64,000 nucleotides of DNA. Source: Anisakis pegreffii. Taxonomy: Eukaryota; Nematoda; Chromadorea; Rhabditida; Anisakidae. This document shows, piece by piece, positions 28,701 through 43,700 of the stretch (within the stretch, counting starts at the first letter, position 1; each line of letters starts with the position of its first letter). The stretch lies in NCBI GenBank assembly GCA_035041965.1, contig JAPYMA010000138.1, forward strand, positions 164,002 through 228,001, read 5' to 3'. The notes beneath the pieces were generated by a model, which worked only from the letters and a program-made list of their open reading frames with translations, was not told where the DNA came from and did not search any database. The translations under genes and the position numbers were made by a program.

Positions 28701-31700
28701 TTAAGTGGACAGTTCATCATTCTTTTTACATAAACAACTTTGAAATTCGTTGATTTTTGCTTTTGAATTTCAGTTGTAGGGTATCCATCATAACTATTCA
28801 TCTATGGCTTTTAATAATTTTCAGATTCTCAAAAAGTTGGTGAACACTTATTTAATACTTTCCATTTTGTGCGTTCAAAGAAAAATGTTGTGTCAAGTTT
28901 ATATGATTTAACCGTTCACGTGTTTCGCAATTTGGATGGCGTTTTCTCTCATCGAGGTTTGTTCGTGATTCCTTTTTCCCAGAGACATTTTTCGAAATGA
29001 CGACATTTGTACGAGGGTGATGATTTTTGTGGTACAGTGTGAAACACTGAACGGAGTGCTTCATTTAATCAGTGAACGGATTTTCAAATGATACTAGAAA
29101 ACCATCAAGGTCGAATCGTTCACGAGTCGTATCTATTTCAAATTGTACATATTGTTCAAGTTTGTGATTATTGCAGGTGACAAAACTGTTTTCAAGGTAG
29201 TGAGAATATTTATTCTCATCTCTAGAGTCCAAGCCTCCCTTCAGTTTTCTATGAATCTTCACTTTCAAAGTTTCTCTTGCAATTAACATTGAATTCCCTG
29301 GATAGCCATAAAATTGTTGCAGTTTGCAATTAGAAAGGTCGTTGTGATAAGCAACCAAAGCAAACAACACTTCGCTAAGATTAAGAAAGATACACTGATT
29401 AGTTTCCAATAAAGACTGAAATGAAGTGAACAACAATAAATACGTGCGCAACGAAGCATTCGTTGATAGCAACAAAAATAGTGGGCAGTCGGGACTGGTG
29501 CAGTGAACGAAATATATCAAGGGAGGATTGTGGGACCTCACTGAGATACGAAACTTTGTTTGGTCAATATGGGGAAGGAATGTGTTATGAGTGAATGAAA
29601 CATTATTGGGGAGAAGAAAATTGAATGACTGGTATGATTTCAATGATTAATCATACAGTGCTTTGACTTTTATAAAGCCTTCTTGGGATGATACGGGGTT
29701 CTGATGAGGAAATTGAAGAGTTGAACTTCCTCCGATCAAGTATTCGCTAAATGCTGATATGATAACTTCGGAAATTTAGTTGAGAAGAAAAGGTTCTTGG
29801 TTATCAAAAAACGCATTCTTGTGTCAAGGAATCCCCAAAATTTCAGACTGGATCAGAGATTTTGATCATCCAGCACCAAACCCTCTCAACATCTTGATAT
29901 CGTAAAAAAAATTTGCGTCACTATCACCGGACGTTTCAAGAAATTTTGGATCTCAAGAAGATTCAATATCAATACAAAAGCGAAAAACTTTGACTACCAT
30001 TTGACCAATTGAAATTGATACGCCTTGTAAACATTTCATATTGACGTTGTCAGGCAGAATACCATTTGAAAAATTTGCAAAGCAATCAGCAATTAACATT
30101 GTACCATAAAAACCATCGAAAACCCGAAATCCGATCCAGTCTTCTTCTAAACACTTTCCAAGACGTCTCGAAAACAAAAATTTCAATTTCAGTGCCCGAT
30201 CTGTCGATTATAACAGAGCTATCGAATATCGAGTTGAAATTCACGAGCGATTTCTATCGTTTGTTGCGTGGATTTCTAGAGAAAAATCTAGGCGATGCAT
30301 TGGTACCTGTACCAGAAAATATACCGATTGAAATTTTGCAGAAACCAATCATTAGTTGTGTTAGTTTTACGCTGTTGTTGATCTACGCTGCTTCAATGAA
30401 TATAACCCTACGTTCAGTCAAACTAACTTCCCTTAAAAGTGATAATGTCGCAGAGTTAAAGTAATACCGTTCGATTGTTTTAAGGAAGTTGGATCAAGTA
30501 ACAAATATGCTACGTTCTCGTTAAGGATAAACTTTCGTGACGTTCAGGTGAGATTTGTATTGTAAAGTCGATCGATTTAGAATAATTCATATCGGTGAAG
30601 GTTCAGATCCTTTACTATCGTGCATTATTCAGTTATTTGCCGAAGGAGTAATGCAATCTTATATGTTTACAAATTCAGTTATATAGCATCAGAAAATGAC
30701 TATATGAGGATATGTTATTCATTAGAAAAGTTATACCTAGTATTCGCAATGAAGAGAACTGTCAAATTGTAATAAAAGGCACATAAATGTTGTATTTTAA
30801 ATGGTAGATGTGAGATTGTGTTGAAAACTGAAAATATGGCATGAAAATTATCTTAAGGAAAAGACTGTGTCAGATAAAAACGCGATTTGAGTGGTGTTTC
30901 AGTTGAACTGTTTGGTGCCATCGACTGAACTGAAAAAAAAATTCGAGGGTTTTGCAACGATGAAACTGATTAGGTCGCGTATATCGTTCGATTGTTTCGT
31001 CGATAATCAGTCTGAATTGGATTTAATTTGTGAAAATATCGAGCTGTTGGACTCACGATCTGATGGTATAGTTGCAGTTTAAACAAATCTCTTTGAAAAT
31101 TTCATTTTGTGCGCTCGATGTTTCAGTGATCGCATCAGTAGACTATCTTGACAAGCATGGCATCAGAAGTGCCAAACGAACGCATCATTATCAGATTTGA
31201 TTGCCATATAACCGATGATAGCCATACTAAAATGTGTTAGCTTTGCTAATTCGCCAAAAAATATTTCTTTTCCAATAAAGGTAATCCGCTAGTGGTGCCA
31301 CTGACGAGACAGTAGCAAAAGATGCTCGCTAAAAGAGCAACTAATCTGAAAAATAGTGCAAGTCTTCGCTAAAACGATATTGAACAAAATTGGACCGCTA
31401 TCGCTAGTTGCTACTTTCCCTCAAAGTTTGCAGCTGCACTACTGATTTTTGCGGGCAAATAACCTCATTACGCTATTGAACAGTTAAAAACGTGTATATA
31501 ATCATTCAACAACAAACACCATTCCGTAATAAAAACAACGTTCAACAATAAGAAAACAGCTATGTGATGACAAGAAAATTCAGAGATAAAACAATCAACT
31601 GGCTATCAAACCTCTCCGTTAATATCAACACGCTGAGCATTTCGTCTGAGAATCTGCATCGTTTGCATGTTATTATATACGCAATGAAGAAGATTTTAGT

Positions 31701-34700
31701 GCATTGTTAAGTAACCTATATATTTAAAGTGAGAGTGCAAATGGTGCTCTTGAGGAATGATTAGACTTCGATCCGTTAGGACATGTACGAGTGCGAATTT
31801 AGCACTTGTCAACAGTGTTAGATTTAAGTGTCACGATGTTGGAAAAAATGGGCATTCCGTTGCAGTCGAAAAGTAGTGAGTCAGTGGAAGTCTGGAAAAA
31901 AAAGTGGCTCACTAAAACGCTAATTAAAGAGAATAGCGCAAATTATCTCTACTTTATGGCGTTAAAAAATTATTGTGGCGGAAGCTATCAGTGCAACTTT
32001 CCGCAGAGCTGTGAGTTATCGCGCTGCCGAAAGAAGTAGCTCCGCTAATGATGGTATAGCGAACATTGCCCATCACAGATTGTAGGATTATTTAAAGGGC
32101 TTATTCTGTGTCTTTTGATCATTTCAGTGAATTGCTGTTGCTTCTCTTTTGTTTCGGCTACTTCAGTTTCGGAAAGAAATGTTGAATGTTTATGAAAACA
32201 TTCTCAGATTAAGAATTTTGCAGATGTTGAACGGAACGAGAATGTCTTCAAGACAATCCTTTGTTCTCGAGCAACGAACACAGCCAACAGGTTCTTTACA
32301 ATATCATTTGCTTTTGTATGCACTTCACTTATTACCCATTATGACATATTTAAGTGCACAGCTTATGGCCGAAGCTCATCTCATGATCAAAAAGGACGAA
32401 GCACCTGTAGTGACGTTGGTCTTATTGAATGCTCGTGTTCTTCTGATCGTTGATTGGCTTAATGATGCGAAAAATTTCATTTTATTGAATGCTGCTGATA
32501 CTGGATCATCTGGTGGGTAGTTGGCTAGTGAACGTTCGTTTATATTGCTCAATAATTGCTTGATGGTGATACTATTTGAAGAGTCATTGCGACAACCGTT
32601 GGGGATTAGTCTACGAGAAGGACGCTTCGATTCGAGTGAAAGCAATGAACAGACTGTTACGTTGAAGATAACATTACGCGAGTCTGATCTTATTCTGTTA
32701 GAATCACCTCATTGCAAGGATAGTTTAGCGCTTGTTGCGCACTGTACGGCCGTTCTCAATATGGGTGATCCACATGGATTGCTGGTTGCCAATCTCGAAA
32801 TACAGGTGCGTTTATGTTCATTCAGTGGAGTGGGCAGTTTGAAGTTGAATAAAATTATAGCAAATTAATATTGATTGGTGCACGATGTCATCTGAAGAAG
32901 AAAGCAGATGTCAACTAACGAATGATTTTTCTGCAACGCTCGTATTATCTGGCGAATCAGAGATGCTAGTTACAGAACAGACTCGGACTGTTTTATCTGA
33001 TTCATCCTCTGCAGCGTTTACAAAACATCGACTTACGGTATGTAAATCCGTATAATATTGAACATAACTCTGTTTTTCTGCCAATAATTATGACAATGAA
33101 TGTTGCATGATTGTCCCTATTTAAAGGTTTATTTCCTGAATTGTTCGGGATTTTGAATGAACATAGTTCAGATTGGTATCAATGATGTTGTGGCTAGATT
33201 TTCCTATAGAGATGCGCTTGTTATTAAAAATGTGCTGCAATGCTCATTGAAGAGACTGATGAATTCGATGCAGCATAGTGTCATTCCAAAAAACACTACT
33301 GAATCGGGCCAAAAAGGTTACTCTTTACATCAATCGCTGAAGAGCATTTGATCACATGGCAGTAGCTTAATTTGAAATCTTCTCACATTCTAAACGAGAA
33401 TTGATCTCTTCAGAAGGTGCACAGGTTAATGTTGTGCGCATATTAGTGAAGAGCCATCAGGCTTCGTTTTGGTTTGTGGATGACTTCCAGGGAACTGCTT
33501 TTCCGCTTGTTCGTTTCATTATAAAAAGTTTGTTTGCTTCTCGTCTCTTTTCCTTTTATTGGATGCATTTATATGAGATATTGACGTTTCAATAAGCTAG
33601 TAGATATTCTTTCCGCACTGAAACGCGACTTCATACCGTATAAAGTTCAGAGCTGTCAGTGGAAAAGCATCTTGAACAAATCACATCATCGTTTATATTT
33701 GCGATTGATTATTTCAACGAACGCCTATTTGGATGGGAGCCATTGCTGGAACCATGGCATATACAGCAGTTTCTTATTTCATATCGACAGAACAAAACTG
33801 CTGTTGAGTTGCATGCAGGTGTGTATCACTTATGATGTAATGAGCTTTATTTTATACTTTTGTCGAATTTTATTCATTTATATTTGTGCCAATTGCTCTT
33901 TTGAGTATCATTGCAGAAGAGCAGAGCACATTAAATATCAACATAACACAGGCTTTTGTGCAGCAAGCATTGCACTTCAAATCACGATGGTCTGAAATCA
34001 AGCAATCGTTCGATTCGAATTTTAGGTTTGTCCTCTTAACTCAGTTATACAAATGGTTTTGCCGGATACGAATATTATGAAGATTTTGAAGTAAGCACTT
34101 CAATCGGAATATTGATGATATTAATTGAGAAGACGGAATTGGTCAAAGTGAGAAGTACGGAATTAATTTTAAATGTGTGTAAATTTTCTCTTCGAAAATT
34201 AATGGTTCAGTTATCACAAAACAGAAAAATTATGTATCTAAATAAATGGAGCTCAGTATTCTATAGTTTAACGGAATGATTTCTTGATTTTTGCGGATGT
34301 CATAATTGCAACTAGGATGTGATCGTATCTTGAAAGCAATTGTTATTTGTATAAACTTGAACTGAACGCAGCTGAGACGATGCAGTAATGATGGTTTGTT
34401 GTTCATTTGTAAGGAATGCGTCAATATGTTCACGATCTGATCACTTGCCGTATCTGCTAAGAAACGAAACTGGATCGAATCTGAAGTTCACGACTGCAGT
34501 TGAAGAGGTGCTTGAAGCAAGAGCCAAACAACGCAAATCAGTTGCGAAATGGATCAGCGTTCCTGCTGGCTCAATGCATACTTTCGAGTTCCCTACGAAA
34601 AAACTCGTGCTCATGGTATGTTTATGAGCTAAAAATACGATATTACCATAAATCATTGTGTTGCTATAGGAATACTCGGATGAACCTCGTCAGTTGATTA

Positions 34701-37700
34701 TTCGAGTGGATGGATGGGATGAAACATCACCGGTTAATGTTGAGTCTGTCGGTACGTATTTTCGTGTGGCACGATATTGTTCGACTAAGATTGCCATTCC
34801 TTCTGACTCCTCGGTAATTGTTCACTTTCAACTTATTAACTGAGAAAAAATTCATCCATAGTTATTAGCCTATGAGTTTGTGAATACATTTAAAGACAGT
34901 TTTTCCATAGCAACTTTATGTTTGTTTGAAAACATAGATAACAATGTATGTAATCTACGACTGCGACTTCGAGTTCTGTAATTCAGAGCAATAAAGTTTA
35001 CATTTAACAGTTGCGATGAAAAGTACAAATTTTACCAGGTGATTGCACTCTCAAACGCTCGTTTGGTTGTGGATGTAAGTGTTGATAAAGATGGACGTAA
35101 AGTTGTTGTTGTACGTTCAGCAGTTACCATTGTTAATCGTCTACCAGATGCAGTTCTTGTTATTCTTGATAACAGAAAAGTTGAATATCATTCATCAGGT
35201 TGATTTAAAGTTTCATTGCGCTAGTTTAAAATTTCATTTCTTTATGAATATATAGTACATAAACACATTATTAGAAAAATGATGATCCTAACCTGACACT
35301 AACTATTGCATTCAAAATTGATCCTTACTGCTTTAGGTACTGCAATATTTCGCATTGAACCGGGACATGCTTTCTTGGTACCGCTAGAATTTGCAAATGC
35401 GCAAATCTGTGTAAAACCAGAAGGAATGGTCGACGTCCGTGCTCAATTGGTATGCTTCAGATTTTTTTATCTTCATTTTTATTTTTTATTCCAGCTGAAG
35501 AGTAATTATGGTTGCGTAATATTTTAAGCGTGTCACCAACTATATTCTAGCTTCAGTGACCTGTAGGATCAAATTCAGTTTATTCTATTTTAGTTCTGTC
35601 ATGGTAACATCTCCAGTTTTTCTGTTCGAAGATCTATCGCCCTTTGAATTTCATCTCTTTTCTTTACATATTCAGATTGATTGGCACAAAGTGAAGAATG
35701 CTGGCGAAGTGGTCAACGATGCGATATGCTTTGGGACAGCATTAAAACAGTCCTTATATTGGTGAGTTGTGTTCGAAATTGCAATAGCTGACCAGTACAC
35801 ATGGAATGTATGGCATCGACTGTATATTTTATCTTCAAGGATATGCACTTCGGTGAAACGAGAACACTATCCCGAATATGAAACGCTGCCTGGTCATACG
35901 ATTGTTTTTATGCCTCCATTAACTCTTCTCAATTTGTTACCAACCGATGCAGAATTCATTCTCTCTGGAATCACATACGCAGTTGGTGCAGGACAACAGC
36001 TTCATATCACTAAAGTTTGTTTGATTCTTTGCGAGTGGGAAGAGTTAGCCAAGCCCTAATCGGCAGTCCATCTTGCTACATTATTGGGGTTCTTATTTGT
36101 TGAGTAGATATTTGTTTCAAGTGAAATTAATTGTGGAATGCTTTTTCATGTGAATATTGGTACTGACATACATTTCGGAGTCTCAACTGATCGATTCATC
36201 TCAATACAAACAATCTCACTAACAAGGTGAAAAGTTTCTTGTCTTAATTCTTCCTTTTGATATTTTCATTTCAATCTTTTTGACTTCTTGATCTCAAGCA
36301 ATGCCTTTCCATTGCACTTTCAAACACTATGTGGTTGTTGCAATTAATGTGAGTTGATCTCCAGTTTAAGTGAAGTAACTAGCTGTTTTTAGAGCAATCC
36401 TCAATCAGAAAGCATCCGTATCAGAGTCGCATAGACTGAAAATCCGAATGCGTGATACATGTGGGCGTTTATTGGATATGTATTTAAGTGTGAGCGTTGG
36501 ACGTAGCGGTGCTGTTTCGTTGTCCTTCTGGGTCAGTTCTTAATGTTGATTTTTTTCAGTATTCTTATTCCATCTTTCAAAAGTTTCCTCTGACACTCAA
36601 CTTTTGCGATTTATGGTAATCCAGTGCCAGAATATCATTTCAACTTGTTCTCTATTTTGTAAACGTTCCAACTGAGTCATCTGCACGATTGTTGTCTCAT
36701 CACTACCCAACAGTAAATGAAGCGTCTTTTCTGTTCGTTTCACTGAAACTATCACCCAAGCTGTTGTTTTCATTCATTTGTTTCTTCATCCATCCATCCG
36801 TCCATCGCACGTTAACCAATAAAGGTACCCTACTGGTTCGTCAACAGTTCTGGGATTCCGCTGATTATAAAACAAGAGGCAGCTGAATTCATCGCTGCTG
36901 GACAATTCGAAGAGCACGAACGTGCCAAAGATCGTCATCCGTTGATGTTTTCATTTTCAGATGACAATTGCCCGAAACAGTTCGTTACTCTTCATTCACT
37001 TTTTATTCTTCCATTTCAATGTCCTTTTTGCAGTGTGAATATTTTGCTTTCAACATGAAATTTGGCGTGTTTAACTTTCGAGCGATTTTGTTCCCTAGAA
37101 GATGAGAATGAAACATTACAGATGTATTATTCGTGCTGGTAACAACTTCACCAAAGACAAGGGATATAAACCAGAATTCAGTCGTAAATTTGCATTAACA
37201 GTTGGTGTGCACGCGTTGAAGTTGTTCTTGACTCATGAGCATGCCTCGACTCGGTAGGATGTTTTTTCTGTTATTCTTATTCGAAATTGCAGTTTTCAGT
37301 TTAAAAAAAAAAAGATGAATGAGCTAAGAAAATTGCTATTTTCAATTTTTGTTAGCGAAAGAGGTTTTTTAAACGATGATTTGATAGTGTTTGAGATCGC
37401 ATGATCTATACTTTAGTCTAATCTGGTGACTGTCAGCGACACTAAAAATTTTACTACATTGTCGTTCACTACTTCACATCTTGAATAGGTCGCCCACCGT
37501 TGTTGTTGAGTTTAATTGTGTTTTTTGTTCTGCTTAAAAACGTACACGCACCGATTCATCCGGTTAATTTCTTCAGTGGTTGTTATCCAAGGAGCACCAA
37601 GATAATCTCGTTTGAAGTGTTCTAAAAATTTCGGTTATCCGAAGAAGACAATGAGATTGACGCTGATCGTCAATGACAGCTCATAATGGTGGTAATCTTA

Positions 37701-40700
37701 ACACGTTTTAGTATCTACAACGTTGGTGTGGAAGTAAGGCAAGGTACCGGTCGTTACAAAGACACACAAGTGGTTCTGTTGACGCCACGCTACGTACTCA
37801 ATAATGAAACCTCGTATGGCTTATCACTTAGCCATGTTGATCGTGTTAATGTTAGTGATCTTCATTTATGTTTCGTTATTGTCAATCGATTCGTTTGACA
37901 AAATTACATCATTTTTCAGCAGTCGAGCGAACACGTAAAAATGATGAGCGGAGATAGCATAATATGGCATGAAAATTTTGAAGATAACCGAATGTTGTGT
38001 GTAAAGCGTGATGATGTGAAGCACTGGAGTTGCGCGTTCAAAATCGATAAAATAAGCTCCTTTCATATCACAATGCGGTTCGTTTCATTGAACGCGCATA
38101 AACGTTTATGTTTCATCGGTCATTGTTCTAAGAAACGCTTATTTTGCGTGTTTTAAACTCGAATCAACATCCGCTAAAATCTGTTTCGAGCTTTGAATCA
38201 CTTTTTTTCGGAATTGTTTGGCATCTGATTTGCACAATTGCTAGTTGAGATCGACAAGAACTGTATTCGTTTGATTATGACATTAAATCAATTTAGTGAT
38301 GCTGATGAAACACCTCAATTCGTTCGTGTTGAGATCATACTGAACGGTGCGGTATTCTGTGTAACATTCACCGATGCACGCTATTTCCCGCCGCCGATTC
38401 AACTCGAAAATGTTACAGATGTTCCAGTGCTGTATTATCAAAAAAATGATAGGTTCGATGCTCGATTTATCTTAGAATTCATCTGCGATTAGTTGATGCT
38501 CACTCATTCATTCATAACTTACATAAGTCCTTTCAGCCCAGGTAAAAACTACTTAAGAACTATATGTAAGGCACACAGCACCGTGGATTATGCATGGGAT
38601 GATCTGTATGGATGTAAAATGCTGATATTGCAAGTGTACGAGAACAAATGTAATTGCTACGATCCTCAAAAGCCTGGCCTAGGTCCATCACTTATCTACG
38701 AGAATAATGTTTATATAAAATTGGCACACTCATTCAATAAGTATGTTTCTCACTTGCATTTGGTTTGTAATCAATGTAAATGACCGATGAGATTGACGAC
38801 TGCGTTCATGCAGCTTCTGTTGATGTTATTATCGCAGAATAGAATCTTTGTTGCATTCGGTGAAAGTGAATAATTTCAGAAGATCGTCGTGTCGCGGTTT
38901 TGTGGATGAGGATGAGTTAGTGTTGGAAGTATTGCAGAAAGGTAAAGTAGTGCTGAATAAGTTGAATGTTAGTGATAGCAGTCGTAATCAGTTATGGCGT
39001 TTTACGGATGACGGTTGTTTGGAGAACATCGGTATGAATATCCGAGCGAAAGCAGGCGAACGTTACGTACTGGATGTACTCGACAAAGGTGGTTTCATGT
39101 TGATGATGCTCAAACGGAATACTGCTCGTGACCTCTATCAAAAGTGGTTCATGACTATGGCGAGCATTTTTATATCCTTTGGAATTCACCTTTTATCTTT
39201 TACATATTTTTTCATTATTCAGAACGAATATTGCACTTTTTGTTATACATACTCACGGTCAGACTAATAATGTTCTTTTGCGCGATCAGTTAATAAAATC
39301 CACCAATCCGCTTTTTTGTTTGTAGAATGTTCATAATTGAAGTTGTAGTTCAACTGCTGAATGAATTTATGTGCTGCAGTAATGGTTGTAGTTGTTTTCA
39401 ATCATTTGTCTTGTCGATTATGTCTGTTGGTCTATTCATTATGGTTACTTACCTGTTGATCGTTTTTTATTTTGAAGGATAATCGTCTGAAATGTAAAAG
39501 GGATGGAATGTTCGTAGAAGGCCGTCGATCAGAAGTGCTTCTAGCGATGCCTAACGCTCATTCTTCGCTCAACGAAAATGGCGTTCCAAGTGAACAAATT
39601 TGGGAATTACAAACGCAACGTCCGGGAAGTGGTGTTTTGAATGTGGAATGTCTTCATAGAGGACCAACATTGGTTAGCCGATCAAAATTTGTCGCAATCG
39701 ATTGTCGGTAGTTCGCTGTTTGCATCTATCAAAACAATGTATCATTTTTATCAGCTGATGTATCATAATTATCATCCGCTTTGTCTGAGTGAATGCTGGG
39801 TGTTAGCCAATCAGTTCAGCTCCGAAAATTACCATGAGGGGTTTTGCTTGCGATTGCATGTTAAGCAGTTTGGTTAAGGTCATACGAATAACCGATCAGG
39901 CGAGTTGCTCTTCACAGTCAGTGAATTATGCTGCTGTTGAATGCTATTCGTCTACATCTAGCCGACGACAGCGTGATCAAAAGAGCACTTCAAATGATTT
40001 TGAGATGGATATTTCAATACGAAATGGTCAGTTTTACTGTATTCTAATCTTGTTAAATATTTGACGACTATAATTTGTCCTCAAATTTTTTGAATAATGA
40101 GTAATCTCAAAATTTCTTCCGTTGCTCTAGCATATCTTTTATCTCAGAGTGAATTTAAGCCTCATTACCGTGCACCAAAAAACTCAAATGAGACAGCTCC
40201 ATTAGTGACATCAATTGATTTTGATTTGATGTAATTTTAATTTTGATTTTGATTTTCGATTAATTCATCAAGTCCTTGATTTATAAGTCTATTTTTCGTT
40301 TGAAGCATTGTAAATTATTACCCAAAAAAGTGCTTTATGAATTGTTGTGCTTTTGAATTTTCATATCGGTATTTCGATAACTCATTCGGTTTGCAGGAAT
40401 CGGAATTTCATTGATAAACAGCCATCGTGAAGAGTTAATCTATGCTCGATTTCACGGTGTTCTTCTGCACGCGAATCGTCGCGAACGCACCTATCAGATA
40501 ACCAGTACTGTCGAATTGATTCAAGTCAGTTCTTACTTTTCTTTCCAACAATTAACATTCATTATTAAACGCTAACTAATTGGCCACTAACAATTTCATT
40601 CTGTGTTCAATCACAACTCCTCATTCATTTTAGTTATTTGTTCACACACTTTAACTAGTATTATCCTACGCTTTTGATTGTTTGCTTACTTGTTCAACAT

Positions 40701-43700
40701 TTATTATCCCTGAACGCACCCCAAGAAAACATTTGAGATAAGAAATTAAAATTGATTTTTGAGATCGACAACCAACTGCTATCAACCGAGCATTGGCAAG
40801 TTTTATATTGCCAACAGAATGCGTTAACTGGTGATCCGGATCCGGAAGATCGTATGATAATGAGACCAGCTTTGAAACTCGAAATGAACTGCACACCATT
40901 CGAACATTATGACGCTTTTGACGTGAGTCGTTCTTTCTTGTCGCAATTCACTTCATTTGCAACACTTGTTGAATGAATCTGTCATCATATGACACTCGGA
41001 TTAAGTTGTTTTAAAATGTATCAAGCACTTGATTGCATTGTTCCTGTAATATTCTTTCAGTGCTTCCGAATAAAAATGTGTGATATGTCTGTGCAGTTGG
41101 ATGAATTACTCATGTGGAAAATGATTCAATTTATCCAGGGTAAATTTTCTTTTTCTTTGGGATTCGTGTTTGATCCATTGTTCATTGATGGTGCAAAAAT
41201 GAATGTTAATTTTGATTATGGTTGAGATGGTATGCACTTTCCGAATCAGAAATAAGTAATGTCTAACTAAATAATAAACTCTTGAAAGCAAGTCAGTGAA
41301 TTGTTATTAGAATCAGAAGCAGCTGATAGCGTTCAGCCGAATGCTCTTCTTCAACCACCTAATCTGTCACTCACGTTAACCGTTCCAACGAAAGCACGTC
41401 GTTGTTACTTTGGAACGCTCGACCTCGAAATGGGAACTGTCGCTCTATCTGGTATTGTTTGTAATAACCCAATTTTTTGTGGGTGCAAAAACCATATTTT
41501 CATTATTATTCAGTGTATCTCAATCAGTTTTTGATAATGATTTTACCAAATTGATTCTTAATGTGTTTGATTTTAAAATATTTTGATGAGAGAGACTCAT
41601 GGTATGATTACTGTAATGATTCACTAGTTCGAATTGTGTGCAATATTTCGAGTTGAAGATGCAACGCTAGAAGTTTTAGTGGTAACAGTACCAAAAAGTG
41701 GACTGCCACCAGAATTACGCAAACTACGACGGCAGTTCAACATCAAGTTGGTCAGCTTTGAAAATGCGATTATTTCATTGCCACCGTTCAGGCAGTTTAG
41801 ATATTTTGAGACGTTTCTGTTCCTAATGGATTCACTCAGTAAATTTTATATTGGTGAGGATTTTATTACGCTACTAGTTCGTTATTTTATTAATATTCAA
41901 ACTTGTTACTTCAAAACGATGTGAACTTTTCCGATCAAATAACAAGATTTGGAGGCTTTAGAAAGTTTTCGCCATATGATGTGTCTTCTGGAATCCATTG
42001 AATTTGAATTCGTAAATGTTGACTCGTCGCAGTTCTGCTATAATATCATTCATTTTCCTATTACATTCACTATTTACAGTTGAGTGAATTGCAGTTTTGC
42101 TGCTAACTTTTTACTGCGGTAAAATGCTTGCATCAGTGTTTGTCTGCGAGCAACTTTTTAGCCGGGGAGGGAGGAAGGAGGCGTCGGAAACAAAGTGGCC
42201 GGATGGCGACAAAAAGTCGAGGAGAGCGTTGGCCAGGCGGAGCTCTAGACAAAAAAGTCGGGAAGCGAACTGCCCGGGGTTGGAGGAATTCCTCGGGGGG
42301 GGGAGAGATAGAGCAGAAAGTCGATGAGCGAAATAGTCGGGGACCCGTTCCCCGACGAACGCTACTCTTAATACAACATTCGTAAGAATGCACTCAGCTC
42401 TTTGCAGCTGAACTGAAAAATCAAACACTGAATATAATCGTGACGATGGATGCATTTGGTAACCCTATGGGACTGGCGTCAGATCTGAAAGAAAGTTTCG
42501 AAGGACTCTTTTTTGAGGGTGACCTCGGAGGTTTCGTTAGTGGACTTGGTTATGGTGTTACAAATAGCATTTCAAAGGTATATGACCGTCCTACTTAGAG
42601 AAATCTTTCATGAATTTTCTCATTAATTGAATTTTATCATGCCGAAATGCAATTATCAATGATTTTGATGAATGTTAAATTTGTTATGTTCGAATGTTTA
42701 AGGTAGCGTCATCGATGGCACATGGCGTCGGCACATTTACTTTTGATGAGCAGCATGAATTAATGCGGCGCAGAATGTTAAGATGTCAGCTGCAGACCGA
42801 CAGCAATAGTAACAATGCACTTGCTCATTTGTACAGTGGTGTGAAGGTTGTCATATTATTCTATTTCTGAAGAATTCATCTCTTGTATTTGTTTCTTACG
42901 AGGCAGATTTGAGGTCGCTTCCGCTTATTTCGCACATCCAAAATAGTGGCTTCAGAATGAATGGTTCCGCATCTTTAAGGTGGTGAACGGTTCCAGTGGC
43001 TAGGGGGAAGGCATATGGAAAGTTTGATGAGAAAGATGGTTCTTTAGGTGGCCAAACAAGGTAATCACTGAGTAAAGGGAAAGTCTGGTAATAAATCGCT
43101 CTCAGTGCTCATGAAATCACTGCTGCAGAATTTCAACTTTCTGCAGAGGTGTTGTGAATGCACGTTCTTGTAAAAAGAGTGCACTTCGTGAACGATAAGT
43201 TGCTTTAAAGGAAGCTTTTAAGGGACTTGGAGTAGGTGTTTTTGGTGGTCTTACGGCAATTGTCACGAATACTTATACAGAAAGTAAACGCGATGGTATA
43301 ACTGTAAGTTTGTTATCGTTCATTCATTCACTGATCTTGCAAAACGATCGTTTGTCAGAAAATCTACTTCGGTGAAATTTTCATTCGCTTGTTTCAAAAA
43401 ATTAATTAGTGCTTGCAGTTCAAATGTGTTCGTTTTGCTTTAAGGGTGCTCTTCGAGGTTTCACAACTGGTGCCGTGGATACTGTCACGAAACCTGTACA
43501 AGGTATATTCGATTTAGTTGAGGGCACTGCATCGGCTGTCAAAGAAATCGTTGGTGGTTCGGCGGGTTGGTCATTAACGAACGTTCCTTTATTTTGCGAG
43601 CCATTCGAATAGGTGTATGTCAAACAATACATCATTTTCAAGTTTCAAGACTTATCTGAGAGCAGTGTTAGGCAACCTGAAGCTACTTAAGAAGTGAGTA

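Noticed and set aside
29065..29643. Weak resemblance of part of the antisense 192-codon frame ([11 protein letters not shown]) to the neighbouring VPS13D exon, suggesting an inverted duplication
   Set aside because: The positions do not fit a single inversion axis, the nucleotide match is poor, and the true VPS13D exon at 28824-28950 accounts for the human segment.
30093..30190. Plus-strand frame [13 protein letters not shown] as a VPS13D exon
   Set aside because: A good acceptor (TTTCAG) lies just before [10 protein letters not shown] at 30191, and the preceding residues have no counterpart in VPS13D.
42128..42385. Arg/Lys/Gly-rich open frames on both strands of the GC-rich insert
   Set aside because: The frames are open because the insert has few stops owing to its composition. 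VPS13D exons lie on both sides and the insert interrupts an intron.
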